A DNA stretch of 64,000 bases, taken from Paragordius varius. Its lineage: Eukaryota > Nematomorpha. Numbering within the stretch: position 1 is the stretch's first letter; every line of letters starts with the position of its first letter. This document shows, piece after piece, positions 38,101-49,731 of the stretch. Location: positions 1,798,001-1,862,000 of the forward strand of contig OZ176056.1 of the NCBI GenBank assembly GCA_964247055.1, in the 5' to 3' direction. The notes beneath the pieces are model-generated. The model did no database searches and was not told the DNA's origin. It worked only from the letters and a program-made list of their open reading frames with translations. Position numbers and translations under genes: made by a program.

Positions 38101-38925
38101 TCAGTAACAAGATAGATGGTGTTTTAGTTGTTAACGAGTTGAGAATTGATTAAAAACAGATTTCGCCGGACAGTTTATTGTAAGAATTAGCTAACTTGGG
38201 TTTACTGTAAAGGACTAAACAGATTAAGTTATTTTGTGCATCCACTCATCACCGAAGCCCCAATTCAGTAACAAGATAGACGGTGTTTTGGTTGTTAACG
38301 AGTTGAGAATTGATTGAAAACAGATTTTGCCAGACGGTTTATTGGATTTGGCTAACTTGAGTTTACTGTAAAGGACTAAACAGATTAACTTTTATTTGTA
38401 CATTCACTCATCACCGAAGCCCCAATTCAGTAACAAGATAGACGGTGTTTTGGTTCTTAAGGAGTTGAGAATTGATTGAAAACATATTTTGCCTGACGGT
38501 TTATTGTAAAGACTTGGCTAACTTGAGTTTACTGTAAAGGACTAAACAGATTAAAGTATTGTGTACATCCACTCATCACCGAAGCCGCCATTCAGTAACA
38601 AGATAGATGGTGTTTTGGTTGTTAACGAGTTGAGAATTGATTGAAAACAGATTTTGCCGGACGGTTTATTGTAAGATTTGGCTAACTTGAGTTTACTGTA
38701 AAGGACTAAACAGATTAAAGTATTATTGTGTACATCCACTCATCACCGAAGCCCCAATTCAGTAACCAGATAGACGATGTTTTGGTTGTTAACGAGTTGA
38801 GAATTGATTGAAAACAATTTTGCCGGACGATTTATTGTAAAGACTTGGCTAACTTGAGTTTATTGTAAAGGCCTAAAAGATTAAAGTATTATTGTGTACA
38901 TCCACTCATTACCGAACCCACCGAT

Positions 38926-39374
38926 TTTCAAAACAAGAGAAGGTTGTAGGTTTTATGTATTCTATTTGTGTGTTATTATTTAAAAAACATTAACTTTAAT
39001 AAAATGATTGTTGCTTAAATTATATATGCTCATGTTTTAAGCATTTTGTACAATAACGAGAAAAAGCTATTTCACAAATATTAATATTACAAACACAACA
39101 TGGAAAAATTGAAAAATATTTTTTTAAAAGACTACTCTACTTATTCATAAATTATGATTCCCATAATTATAAAAATAAGCTAAACCAATTTACATCTCTA
39201 ATCCCCATTTCACAACCCAAAGAGTTAAATAAAAAAAACAAAAAAAAGAAATGGTTATTTTTAATTTTTACTTATTGTCTGTGTAATTCAAATTACTGTA
39301 AGTTTGATTATACACATTTTAAAAATGTGAAAATGTAAATTAATCATTTTAAACTACCGAAAATGTTCAAAATA
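38926..39374. other. Spacer after satellite array 1
   Basis: A+T-rich sequence with no gene. Around 39260-39300 a motif like the right end of MITE family 1 (GTCTGTGTAATTC…TTACTGTA) is visible, but no left end was found. Confidence 0.5.
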
Positions 39375-40650
39375 TTAAAAATAAAAAACAAGGATTTTTT
39401 CATAAGATATCCACCTTATCAAATGACCCCACATGCTCAATGAAAATGGGCCAACACTGCAGTGGTTTACCGAGCAGGCGCCCGGGGCATAAAAACTATC
39501 TTGACCCATCGTCGATCGCATATATGTTAAAATAAATTTTAGTTTGCTGGAGGTTTCAAAACTAGCGACTGACGTTGAAATAGTTAAAAGTATTTGAAGT
39601 GCAATCCTTGTATTGGGAAACACCGCCGCATAAAATTATAAAGGTTAAGAGTTCTAACGGAGTTTCAGGTTTGACACCTTTTCGACTTAGGAGTACTATC
39701 CTACAATCACAAATTTCATCAAAAAGATCTGTTCCATTAAAATCTCTATTGCAAAATTCGCCTATATATTTACTATTATTTTAAAATCTTATTGTTATTG
39801 TTATTACGTGTCAATATTTTTGATATCTACAAAAATCTAAATTTTGAATTTGCATCTCTTGGCCAAGAAAATCGCTTTTCCTTTCACGTTGCAATTTATC
39901 CAATACGTGTTTCATAACCCTATAAATTTCACATTTTGCAGAAAGAATCACTCCATCTGATTGAGAATTTTTCGGTTCTCTAGCACGGGTTGATAGATCC
40001 TAGTTTTCACATATAATTTTAGCTTTTTTATGGCTTCCTCGAAAAGTTGATTCCGAATATCATTAGTTAAGGATTCAAGGTCCTTAAATGCTTCATTAAA
40101 ATTAATTTTAGGATCTTGCAATCTATGTTAAACCCTATTGATTCTTTTTCGTATTTGATGCTTGAAAAAAATTAATGTTCGAAATTAAAAACACTCTGGA
40201 TTAAAACGGATGCCTCCCTTCTTGTTTCACTAGTATTTGAAGTATTTTTACTTAAATCTTCTAATAGCTCTATCAAATCATTTATTCCCTCAACAATGCC
40301 ACTTGCTTGAATTCTGACACTCCATCGGGTTTCAGACTCACGCTTAACAGTTTTTTTACTTTCTTTTTTAATAGGTCCCATCTAATAGTTGAACGTAAAA
40401 AAGATAGATATTTTAAATTATTCCGGCGCAGGTCACAACAATAATATCTTGTTTTGATTTTTTCCATTTCAACTCTTTATGACCTTTTGAAGTAGTGTTA
40501 CTTACAACCAAATGCCCCTTAAAATATCTCAAAAATATTTTTAGCGTCAGGCTAAATTTAATGATGTGCAGTGTAAGCCTCTTAGGCACATGATAAAGCA
40601 AATAGGTAAAAAATCCCCATAAACTTTTCGGTGACTTTTTTTCCATTAAT
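39375..40650 (-). pseudogene. Decayed hAT transposase, ZMYM1-like
   Basis: Minus-strand pieces are collinear with the C-terminal half of ZMYM1-like hAT transposases. RESETRWSVRIQASGIVEGI with SETRREASVLI lies in 40172-40350. FNGTDLFDEICDCR and KPETPLELLTFII lie near 39650-39750. The dimerisation segment FPNTRIALQILLTIS with SKLKFILTYMRSTMGQD lies near 39500-39620. The usual CERSFSKLK motif is reduced to FETSSKLK. The pieces are in different frames and contain stops, so the gene is dead. No terminal inverted repeats were found around it. It lies in the spacer between satellite array 1 and copy B and has no counterpart in the part of copy A that is visible. Confidence 0.8.
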
Positions 40651-41547
40651 TTTTAACACTGTGAATACAAAGGCAAATAAATGTGTATTATAATTAAAAT
40701 CGGATTACAAAGATATTTATGATATTCAAATATCAGCGCTTCAATTGGAGTTATCCGTTTGGATTATAAAAGTTAACTATAAAAATTATAAGTTTTTTAT
40801 CTAGAAGAAATATCAAATAATTTTTAGCGTAACCGATCTCAGAACAGTATGTATCCTAAAAACTCTGGGCTAGAAAACCACCCTAAACCTGCCATCTCGT
40901 ACAGAAAATGTAATAAAATGTTAACCATTAATGGAGTGACTTGTTGGTATTAAGTATGAAATAAGTGTTTTCTATATTTTAAAAAACTAATTTTTAAGAT
41001 TTAACACTTTTCTAAAATTCTAAATTATTTTTTATAGTATATGATTATGGCTTACAAAAATGTTTTCATCTACATGCATAAAATGTAAGAAATGTTTATT
41101 TACTGTGGTAACATTCAAAAAACAGCGGTATTTTATCAGGGAATATTGTTTCAACAAATAAAAAAAATAAAAGGGGATTTAAATAGCTAAACTAAAATTA
41201 TGTCATATAGGCATTTATAAATAATTTATTTCAAACGTAAAAACAATCTTTTCCAGTTTTTGCCAATCGGGTAGATGTATATGTAGAAATGTTTTTTTAA
41301 ACATAAATTTTCATAAGGTTTTGTGAGCAAATTTTTGCCAATCATGATTTTCCGAATATTTCGCGGGGCACACGTGAGGTCTTGGAGGGTTGTTCGTTGG
41401 ACAACCTTACCTTAAATCAATTATTTGCGATGCATGTTATGTGCCATCTCGAAAAGTATTTATAACCATTTATTTTTTAATACCAATGCAGTTTCTGTAT
41501 TTTACAGGTTATATCTAATATTAACTTACGGTAACTTCAAACGATCG
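40651..41547. other. Spacer before copy B
   Basis: No gene or repeat is recognised. Alignment to the left edge of copy A begins at about 41548. Confidence 0.6.
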
Positions 41548-42569
41548 TCAATTTAAGAAATCTAAACACGTATCAAATATATTTATTGGATAAATAACTT
41601 AGTGAATTTTGCTACAATATATAATCTATAATAATTCATATGGAAAATCTTTCAAAAATATTATATATGACAAATAAATTATTCCGGCTTTAGATTTCTA
41701 ATGGCTTGTTCCAAAACTTCTAAAATTAGGAATTATATATACAGTATGATAAAATATATATTGATAGTGTTTAATACTGTATGTTATAGTTTATTGTTAT
41801 CTATATATACCTTTTGATATATCAGGATCCTCTAAACCTAATGCATCTAGGATTATCATAAAAAATAGTTTATTTGGCCAAAGTCATATTTATATTAACT
41901 ATTGAATATAGTGAATAAAAAATAGATAATGTTCTGGATTTATAATTAATATCACTATTTTTTTATCATAGGAAATAATTTCAAAAACACTGTCAATTTA
42001 TACACGGTTTAAAATTTTCTATTCCTAATTATATTTAGTGATATTGACATTATGTATAACAGGATTATCAATTTGCTTATATTACAACTGATAGAATAAA
42101 TTAGTAAAAATAATTTTTTTTTATAAACAATTTATTACTTTCAACTCCTACATCTGGAATCATGGCACCTTAATTAATATAAAAATAAAGTTATAATGCC
42201 AATTTTAATTTACAATATTTTAATAGAAAAAAATTATATAATTAATTAAGTAATTTGTCATATTATCTTAAATTTTTTTTAGATTTTATTTAACAATTAA
42301 TAATAATTATATTAAAATTATTTACTTTCATTTGCTTTGTCGATTAAATCTAATTTAAGGTAACATAATTATGAAAAAATGCCCGCTATATATAAGGATC
42401 CTTTGTTGTTAAATGGATAAAAATTTGTTGCTTTTTATAAATTAAAACCAAATTTTTAAAGTATTTTTTATTTAACCCAATTAATTTTTTTTGTTTTAAT
42501 AAAAAATTTTGTGGATGTTCTTTCAAATTAAAACTAAAAATATCCCTATATTGTGATTAACTTTTAATA

Positions 42570-42789
42570 CAGTAAAAATTGAATTATACAGACTAAATAT
42601 AATTTTAAAATACAACCATACTTTTTATACCTTTATTTTTCTTATATAAAATATTTACTAACCACTTTAAAATATAAAATTGATTGTTTTTCCAATATTC
42701 ATCAGATGACTTAAAAATAAGATTTAATAGTATGGTTGTCTTTTAGAAAAAATATCTACGTTTTGTCCGTGTAATTCCAATTTTTACTT
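42570..42789. mobile_element. Tc1/mariner-type MITE, family 1, copy B
   Basis: This is the ortholog of 1097-1313 in the second macro-repeat copy. Its left terminus CAGTAAAAATTG is intact and preceded by TA. The right terminus reads ACTTTA instead of ACTGTA, a small decay. Confidence 0.85.
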
Positions 42790-44264
42790 TAATTAATAAA
42801 CCGATAAATAATAAAATGCTATAAAAAATTAATTAAATTATTATAAATTTATTTTAATCCTAAATAAATTTTTTTTGGGAAGTTGTTGCGTTTGTTAAAA
42901 AGATAATCTTTATGTCACCTTGAATAGTGTCCATCATATCTATATAAATATTGTTTAAAGCCAAAAATATTATTTTTATATATTAAAGTCTGCAATAAAA
43001 TTAGACATGCAAAAAATATACTGCTAATGCGCTCTTTCAACGCTAAATTTAATATATATAATTTATTGATTTGTGAAATTTTTCAATTTTTAGTATTATA
43101 AAGCATACATTTTATGGATATTTTCATGCCATCTATGAAATAGATTACATAAATATTGAATTAACAAAACACAAAAAAGGTAATCTAACTTCATCTTTAA
43201 AGAGTACTTGAAAAGTACAAGACTGTCATTTTTTTTCAAAATATTTAACAATTTTAATCCTATATGTGCGGTTGGAAAATCAGCGTGTCTCTGAAACCTA
43301 AATGGCTTAAATAAATATATTTTAAAAACCGGCAGATTTAATAATTTTTCGAATTTATTGTTATTACTAATTTAGGTGATTTTAAACTAATGTCGTCAAT
43401 TAATACACAATATTTATTTTAAGCATATTTCATATAATTTATTTAATTTTTTATCACAAAATTTATCCCAATGTGAGATCTTAAATTAATCTTTACTATA
43501 TTTATTTTATTAAACCAAGTCACATTTAACTATTTGAAAAAAATTACCAATGTGTGCCCGATCTATCCGAAATGTAATGATTTAATTAAAATTTTATAAA
43601 TTATATTGCCATAAAAATTACTTATATTTTCTGGACCTAATCACGAATTAAATATTTTAAAATATAATTTTTATAATGAAAACTATATAATAAATATATC
43701 ACTAATATTTCGCGTTTCCTCCAAAAAGTTTTTTGATTCTAATATATATATATATATATATATGGATAATTTTAATTAAGATTTAAAAAATAAAAATGCT
43801 ACAAAATAAACATAAAAATCATAGAATTAAGATTGGACCCTAAAATGTATTGAAGAGTATATTTAATACAAAGCTATATTGATTTAAAAATAAAAGGTCA
43901 TTGAGTTATAAAAATCGGTATATATGCCAAATAATTAAAAATTTTATGGTATTTAAAACTTTGTTAGAGTTTTCAGTAGTTCTTGGGAAAATACAACAAA
44001 CATATAATCAAAAAAACTTTTTCAAGTTATTCCGTCTTAAATCACATGATTTTATAAACCATTTTTTTAACCAAACGCAACATTTTCTATCCAAACGAAA
44101 TAAAAAAGTTTCTTTTAGCTGAAAAAATGTTGCGATGAATGAATGTTGCTTTTGATTGAAAATGGTATAATCATAATTAAACGGGCTTTTTGAAAATTCA
44201 AATTAAATTAAAAAAAAATCAAAATATATCAGCTGCCATAAAGTAATTTTAAAAGCCTTATTGG
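42790..44264. other. Non-coding sequence of copy B
   Basis: It matches 1314-2990 of copy A without the 2662-2905 insertion. The 73-codon frame at 43901-44122 is not kept in copy A. Confidence 0.65.
43742..43763. repeat. (TA)n microsatellite, copy B
   Basis: A shorter counterpart of 2243-2280 at the orthologous place. Confidence 0.9.
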
Positions 44265-44905
44265 AATCTTTATAAATTATTATAAGTCATACATTTAGAT
44301 ATAAAACATAAAATTTAAGCATTTTAGATTTTTAAGTTTTGAAGATTTTTATATTACAAATATGGTAAAAGTTTTTAACGTTCTACATTTTAGATAAAAG
44401 AGTTGAAACACAATTTATTTTTCTTGATTCACTATTATTCTTTTAGGGTATTGGCCGCTAAAAAGAATTTAAGGGAATTTGAAGAACAATCGCAGTGGTA
44501 TTTCTTAAAAATTTTAACGAGCCGTAAAAGAGCTTTTAGGGCTGCGGTTTAAATTAAATTATTAGCTTTATACAAAAACCCAAGTCTCTTAAAAGCGTAC
44601 AACCGGTATATCACAAACTACGCCAATTAAATAGAGTGGAAAAATATGAAGACTACTGACCCGATTTATTTAAATTAGCCAGCAATATAATGACCACATA
44701 GGCAAGTTTTTAGTAACACTAAGTGTTTAAACAAAATTTCTTTATAAATTATATATTTGATTTTACAAATACTTTTAGCTCATATCAAAAATTTTTTAAG
44801 AATGTGAAAGAATAAATTATACAATAACTTCACACTTTTTATATCATCATTCTTCCAATAAATTTTAATTAATAACAGTTGAATTTAGGTTTATATTTTA
44901 TAAAA
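44265..44905. other. Copy-B-only segment at the LINE insertion site
   Basis: About 640 bp with no counterpart in copy A, which has the LINE here. A short open stretch at about 44448-44552 (+) follows TTCTTTTAGG, acceptor-like, and reads LREFEEQSQWYFLKILTSRK. The family is unknown. It may be original sequence lost from copy A or a remnant of another insertion. Confidence 0.4.
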
Positions 44906-46341
44906 AGTATTTTTTTGAAGAGTCAGTAACCATTTAAGAGATCGGTTCCAATGTTAAAAACCGGTATTACAAAATAACCATAAGTTATACTATAGCCAGA
45001 TTTTCCGAATTTTAAGAGATATGCTGTTAATTTAAATTTTTTTCCAACCCGATTGTGGTTATAACCGAGCAGAAACCATTCTGATTTTGGTTCCACCTTT
45101 TTCGGTCTGGTTCAAAGCGCTCGCAGTTTTTTATGTTTTGTTAAAATTTTAATTTTTTCTCCATGTTAAAATTTTATATAGATTTTAAAACTAGCTAATA
45201 TCACCTTCCAAAAGATTAGATCCTTCTGCAAATTTAAATTTAAAAAAAATCATAACATAAATACATTTCATTTATCAATTAATAACTAAATACCTGTATT
45301 TAAATTCTCGACATCTAAAATATATCGTTATAATTAAAATCAAAACGATATATTAATATTTGCAAAAATGGTTTATAAAAATTGCCCAGTTAGCCCTAAA
45401 AGATATTCTCTTTAATATATAGGATATTGAGATTTAAAAACATACGCTCCAATATTTGTCGGCCTTTAAAATTAAAGTGAAATAAAATTCTTTTTTGAAA
45501 AAAAGTTTAGAAAGTATTATTTTTTAGGATTTTACCTTGAACGATTCTGGCATGGCTAGTTTTAAATCTTTTGCCTTATGTAATATTATAAATAGTATAC
45601 TTTGTTGAAGTTCTAATTGATATGAGAAACGAATTATAAATTGTTGGTTCAACCTTAATCGTATTTCAGTCAAATTTATCCGTTCTGAAATAAATTTTGA
45701 TAACGGTAATTTATGTGTTTTTTTAAAGTAATAAAAAGTTTTTTGGCTATCGTTTTTAGAAAAAAATATATTTTTTGTAAATAAATGAAGCTAAACTAAA
45801 AAGAATTACCTCACTTAGGTTCTTAAAGTGCTGAGTACCCAATTTTATTTTTTGAAATTTATTTTATAAATTAACCAAGATTTTATATGTAACAAAAAAT
45901 GAAGTCTAGATTACTTATATACATAAATAATTATATTTAAACAATATTTTCATTATTAGCAAAACATAATGGCTTTATTTTTTGGATTAAAATGTAAATT
46001 ATACCGCTTATATCATCGTCAACTACATCAGAGTCTAAATTTATGGAATTATATATATGTATATTTCATCAGAACTGATATCAGCAAAATTAAAATGAAG
46101 TCTTAAGAACTAATTTAATTTCGGCCTTAAATTTTGAATATCGGTCTACTGACCTCTGAGTTTATGCTTTACCCTTTAAAAAGAAAATATAAATTAGTCA
46201 AATTATATATAAAATTAATATTTCATGATTATTTTTAAACTTTTATGTGGAATATGGTTTTTTAAATTGTCATACATCCTTTTAAATGTGTCTATTTTGA
46301 TTGCATATTAAAAGGTTAAAAAATTATCAGTCTTTTTGGAC
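44906..46341. other. Non-coding sequence of copy B
   Basis: It matches 6816-8105 of copy A. No gene is recognised. Confidence 0.65.
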
Positions 46342-46357
46342 ATCTATTTTTTATAAT
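46342..46357 (+). repeat. 16 bp target-site duplication, left
   Basis: ATCTATTTTTTATAAT, repeated exactly at 47266-47281. Copy A has a single, slightly diverged version at about 8106 (CCTATTTTTATAAT). Confidence 0.9.
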
Positions 46358-46633
46358 AACAGTTGTTAAAATCCGTAATATAACGATAAAGAATAATTAA
46401 ATAGAATTAAATGAAATTATAAATAAAAATTATAAACGATATGTGAAACCCTTCGTCAATACTCTAAATCTAGGCTTACCCCTAGAGTTAATTTTCAGTT
46501 TATTTTCAAATTTTCAGTTTAATTTTCATAAATTACATTAAATTTAATTTAAATTCGTATAACCAACTGCATTTATACCAAAATTGCAAAGTTGGATATA
46601 TATACGAAATCGATATGTGAAAACTCCAAGTCA

Positions 46634-46693
46634 AATAGTTGTGTCGTACTGATGAGTGCTAACAAGCACGAAACTAGTCTGCGATTATTATTG
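46634..46693 (+). ncRNA. Type I hammerhead ribozyme, unit 1
   Basis: The core CTGATGA lies at 46650-46656. Stem II is GTGCT (46657-46661) with AGCAC (46666-46670), closed by the loop AACA. GAA follows at 46671-46673. Stem III is the palindrome ACTAGT (46674-46679). The cleavage-site C is 46680. Stem I pairs TCGTA (46645-46649) with TGCGA (46681-46685) and, past an internal loop, AATAGT (46635-46640) with ATTATT (46688-46693) including one G-U. All invariant core bases are present. The very short stem III is typical of animal type I motifs, which often act as dimers. Confidence 0.9.
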
Positions 46694-47087
46694 ACGAAGG
46701 GTTTCACATATCGTTTATAATTTCTATTTATAATTTCATTTAATTCTATTTAATTATTCTTTATCGTTATATTACGGATTTTAACAACTGTTATTACAAA
46801 AACATAACCAATCCGTTCATTACTATTACAATATCATCTTTATCTTATGTTTCTTATCATAAAAGAGTGCTTCTTAGTTATTAAATTGATTTCTATGAAA
46901 TCCTTAAGTAGCTATAATCTAAATCTAGGCTTACCCCTAGAGTTAATTTTCAGTTTATTTTCAAATTTTCAGTTTAATTTTCATAAATTACATTAAATTT
47001 AATTTAAATTCGTATAACCAACTGCATTTATACCAAAATTGCAAAGTTGGATATATATACGAAATCGATATGTGAAAACTCCAAGTC

Positions 47088-47147
47088 AAATAGTTGTGTC
47101 GTACTGATGAGTGCTAACAAGCACGAAACTAGTCTGCGATTACTATT
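47088..47147 (+). ncRNA. Type I hammerhead ribozyme, unit 2
   Basis: The same fold lies 454 bp downstream, with CTGATGA at 47104-47110. The distal part of stem I pairs AATAGT (47089-47094) with ACTATT (47142-47147) without wobble. Cleavage after C at 47134, together with cleavage in unit 1 after 46680, would release a 454 nt monomer. Confidence 0.9.
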
Positions 47148-47265
47148 GACGAAGGGTTTCACATATCGTTTATAATTTCTATTTATAATTTCATTTAATT
47201 CTATTTAATTATTCTTTATCGTTATATTACGGATTTTAACAACTGTTATTACAAAAACATAACCA

Positions 47266-47281
47266 ATCTATTTTTTATAAT
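47266..47281 (+). repeat. 16 bp target-site duplication, right
   Basis: Exact repeat of 46342-46357. Confidence 0.9.
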
Positions 47282-49283
47282 TTGGTTTCATGTTATATAA
47301 ATGTGATATGAATCATACATTTCATAATTGATATAATATTTTAGGGTAAAACTTATGTGTAAAAAAACTTTGGAAGCAAAAATAATATAGGCATTATTAA
47401 TTTATTTTAATAAATTACAAACCAAATATTAATTAAATTAATACGCTTGCAAATTTTTTAACTAAAAATTTATTTTAATTAAACATAACTTTACATCCAT
47501 TATATCATATGATATTTTTATATATTTTTAAAAGCGGGCACGGCTAAGGTCATATAAACTAATAATTTTTTATAAAAATCTACTTCTTTGAAGACCGGAT
47601 GGTCCAGGTTGGGGTTCTGTGGCCTCTGTTTAAAATATAATTGGAAAAAATAATATGTATATCATAAAAATATTTGCTAGTTTTTAATTAAAACCTGATG
47701 TGCTTTGTGGGATAATTTCAGATATGGTATTATCAGAACCTGAAGAAAATATATTTTTTAAATAAAAGTATATAAATCACAGCTAATTTTTCAACAATAG
47801 TATTTTCTAATTTTATTATTTATATTACCATAAAATAATGTATAAATAGATAGAACCGAATTAAAAAAAACCTTCAGTTGATGCTGGATTTACACTGGGC
47901 CCTGATAAAAATTAAATATTTGCTTTTAGTTATAAAGTATGTTTTTTTAATTTTTGAACATAAACCGCCAAAGATACTTAGGTTAGGGTATAATACAGTC
48001 AAAAAAGTAAAAAATGTTTCTAAAAATAACGGTATTTGAACAAATTTTTAAATTAAAACTGATAATACTTTGTCACCCAAAAATTGACACTAACTTGTCA
48101 TTACCAGGTTCTAATTGAGCCAATTCGCCTCCATTTTCTAGATTTTTATATATTTATTTTAAATCAACATATAAAAATTTCTAAAATAGATTTTAATTGG
48201 TTTCAGCAAATATTTCAATTAAAATTTTTTTTACAATTTGCAGTGTGTTTACTTAATGTAACATTGTAAAACCAGAAATTACAAAACAAAAAGTTATTTT
48301 TATATAAAAATATTCAATTATTTTTTATAAAAATATTTGTGTAACATAAATTGTCATTATCAATATTGGAATTAAAATTGCTTTTTTTGGTAGATTATAA
48401 TTATTTAGATAAATCACTAATACTTATCCCATAATTTATCAATTAAACTTTTTATTTTTTTAAAAAAATATAATTACCAATATTCGCAATTGTTTCAACC
48501 AATTTAGCAGCTTCACTGATTTCAACTATTTTATAATAAAATAAAATTTAGAAAAAAACCAAATAAAACAAAATTTTTGATAATATATGGTTAATTTTTA
48601 TCATAACATATAATTTTTAGGGTCATTGAATTATATACCTCCATCTACAACATTTTTATTTGTAAAAATATATTTGAGTTTTACCTGTGAGTACAGTAGC
48701 TAATGTTTAAAAATATGTATTTTATAATATATTTTTATATAATTTATAATATTAAAAACTATCTTTGAAGTGACCGTTTTTTTACCAAAGCAATTGGTAA
48801 AAAAATTTTAATAAAATAAAGTTGAAATTCATACAAAAATTATATTACAAGGCTAAAATTTATGTTTTTATGTTTATATTAGGTGAATAACTTATCCAAA
48901 CTATACTCGTAATTAAAGATATATTAAAATATATTTATTAATTATTAGAAAAATGTGCCAAAATTATTTTGTAGAAAAATCAGAGTTGTTATACATTCCG
49001 CCTTAAATGGCATTCACAGCACTATAGTAACGCGTTAAAAATAAGCTCATTTTCCTATTTTTATATTAGAGTTTTGGCTTTATATTATACTTTTTGACTA
49101 TTTTTAAGTATTTGGAGACCTCATAAAAGCAAAAAACAAAAAATTTATTAATATGTAATCATTAGGCTTTTAAAAAATAGCAAAGTTATATTGTTATTAT
49201 TTTACAGTTCTTGCAAATAAATCTGTTTTTTCCTTTATATCTTATCAAATTTCTTGGTAATGTTGTCGGTTATGATAAATATA
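47282..49283. other. Non-coding sequence of copy B
   Basis: It matches 8106-10154 of copy A. About 130 bp near 48330-48460 are absent from copy A (about 9195) without visible inverted ends. The 61-codon frame at 48084 is not kept in A. Confidence 0.6.
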
Positions 49284-49731
49284 CAGTAAAAATTGAAATT
49301 ATACGGACAAAACCTAAAAATAAAGACGAATATTATCTTTCTAAAAGGCAACCATACTTTTTAAATCTTAATTTATTTAAATATAATTTATTGATTTGAA
49401 CTGTAAAGTATGTAATAGAGATGTATATTGTTAACACAATCAATTACATATTTACATTTTGTATGTAAATAGTTTATAAGAAAAAATTTAGATCTAAAAG
49501 AGTATGGTTGTCTCTTGAAAAAAATTATTTCTTTATGTTTTTATGTTTTGTCCGTATAATCAATTTTGACTGTATAATTTATTATTTTGAACTGTTAAGT
49601 ATGTAATAGAGATGTATATTGGATACACAATTAATTATGTATTTTATCGCTATTAAATGATTTTTATAGGATCAATTTATGGGTTAAAAATATGCTTGTC
49701 TTTTGAAATAAAAATTTTGTCAATTTTACTG
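49284..49731. mobile_element. MITE family 1 composite, copy B
   Basis: This is the counterpart of 10155-10716. A full left arm starts at 49284. One right terminus ends at 49572 (TTTTGACTG) and a second right half ends at 49731. The inner left terminus seen in copy A is not evident here, so the two copies have different internal histories (different insertion or loss by recombination). Confidence 0.65.

Larger units (their letters stand above)
22321..38925. repeat. Satellite array 1, ~166-167 bp monomers
   Basis: About 100 head-to-tail monomers, each recognisable by CATCCACTCATCACCGAAGC at one end, TTGAGAATTGATTGAAAACA in the middle and CTAAACAGATTAAAGTATTA at the other end. Most monomers are 166-167 bp and some are 164 or 165 bp. 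The GC content is clearly higher than the flanks, with CpG in CCGGACGG and ACCGAAG. The array starts cleanly at about 22321 and decays over the last monomer to 38925. The period is close to nucleosome length, as for many centromeric or heterochromatic satellites; such a role is inference. Confidence 0.97.
46358..47265 (+). mobile_element. Retrozyme-like hammerhead retroelement (copy B only)
   Basis: The 908 bp non-coding insertion has three parts. The first (46358-46461) is a 104 bp inverted copy of unit positions 46690-46793 with about one mismatch. The second is a full tandem unit of 455 bp (46463-46917). The third is a partial second unit (46918-47265) ending in ACATAACCA. Each unit carries a type I hammerhead ribozyme on the + strand. 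Tandem ribozyme units, no coding capacity and a 16 bp target duplication fit animal retrozymes or short non-autonomous relatives of Penelope-like elements, whose RNA is cut into unit-length circles. The empty site in copy A shows that the insertion followed the duplication, or was lost in A. Confidence 0.85.

Noticed and set aside
22321-38925. CRISPR array
   Set aside because: The repeat unit is one continuous 166 bp monomer with no short-repeat/unique-spacer alternation, and the context is eukaryotic.
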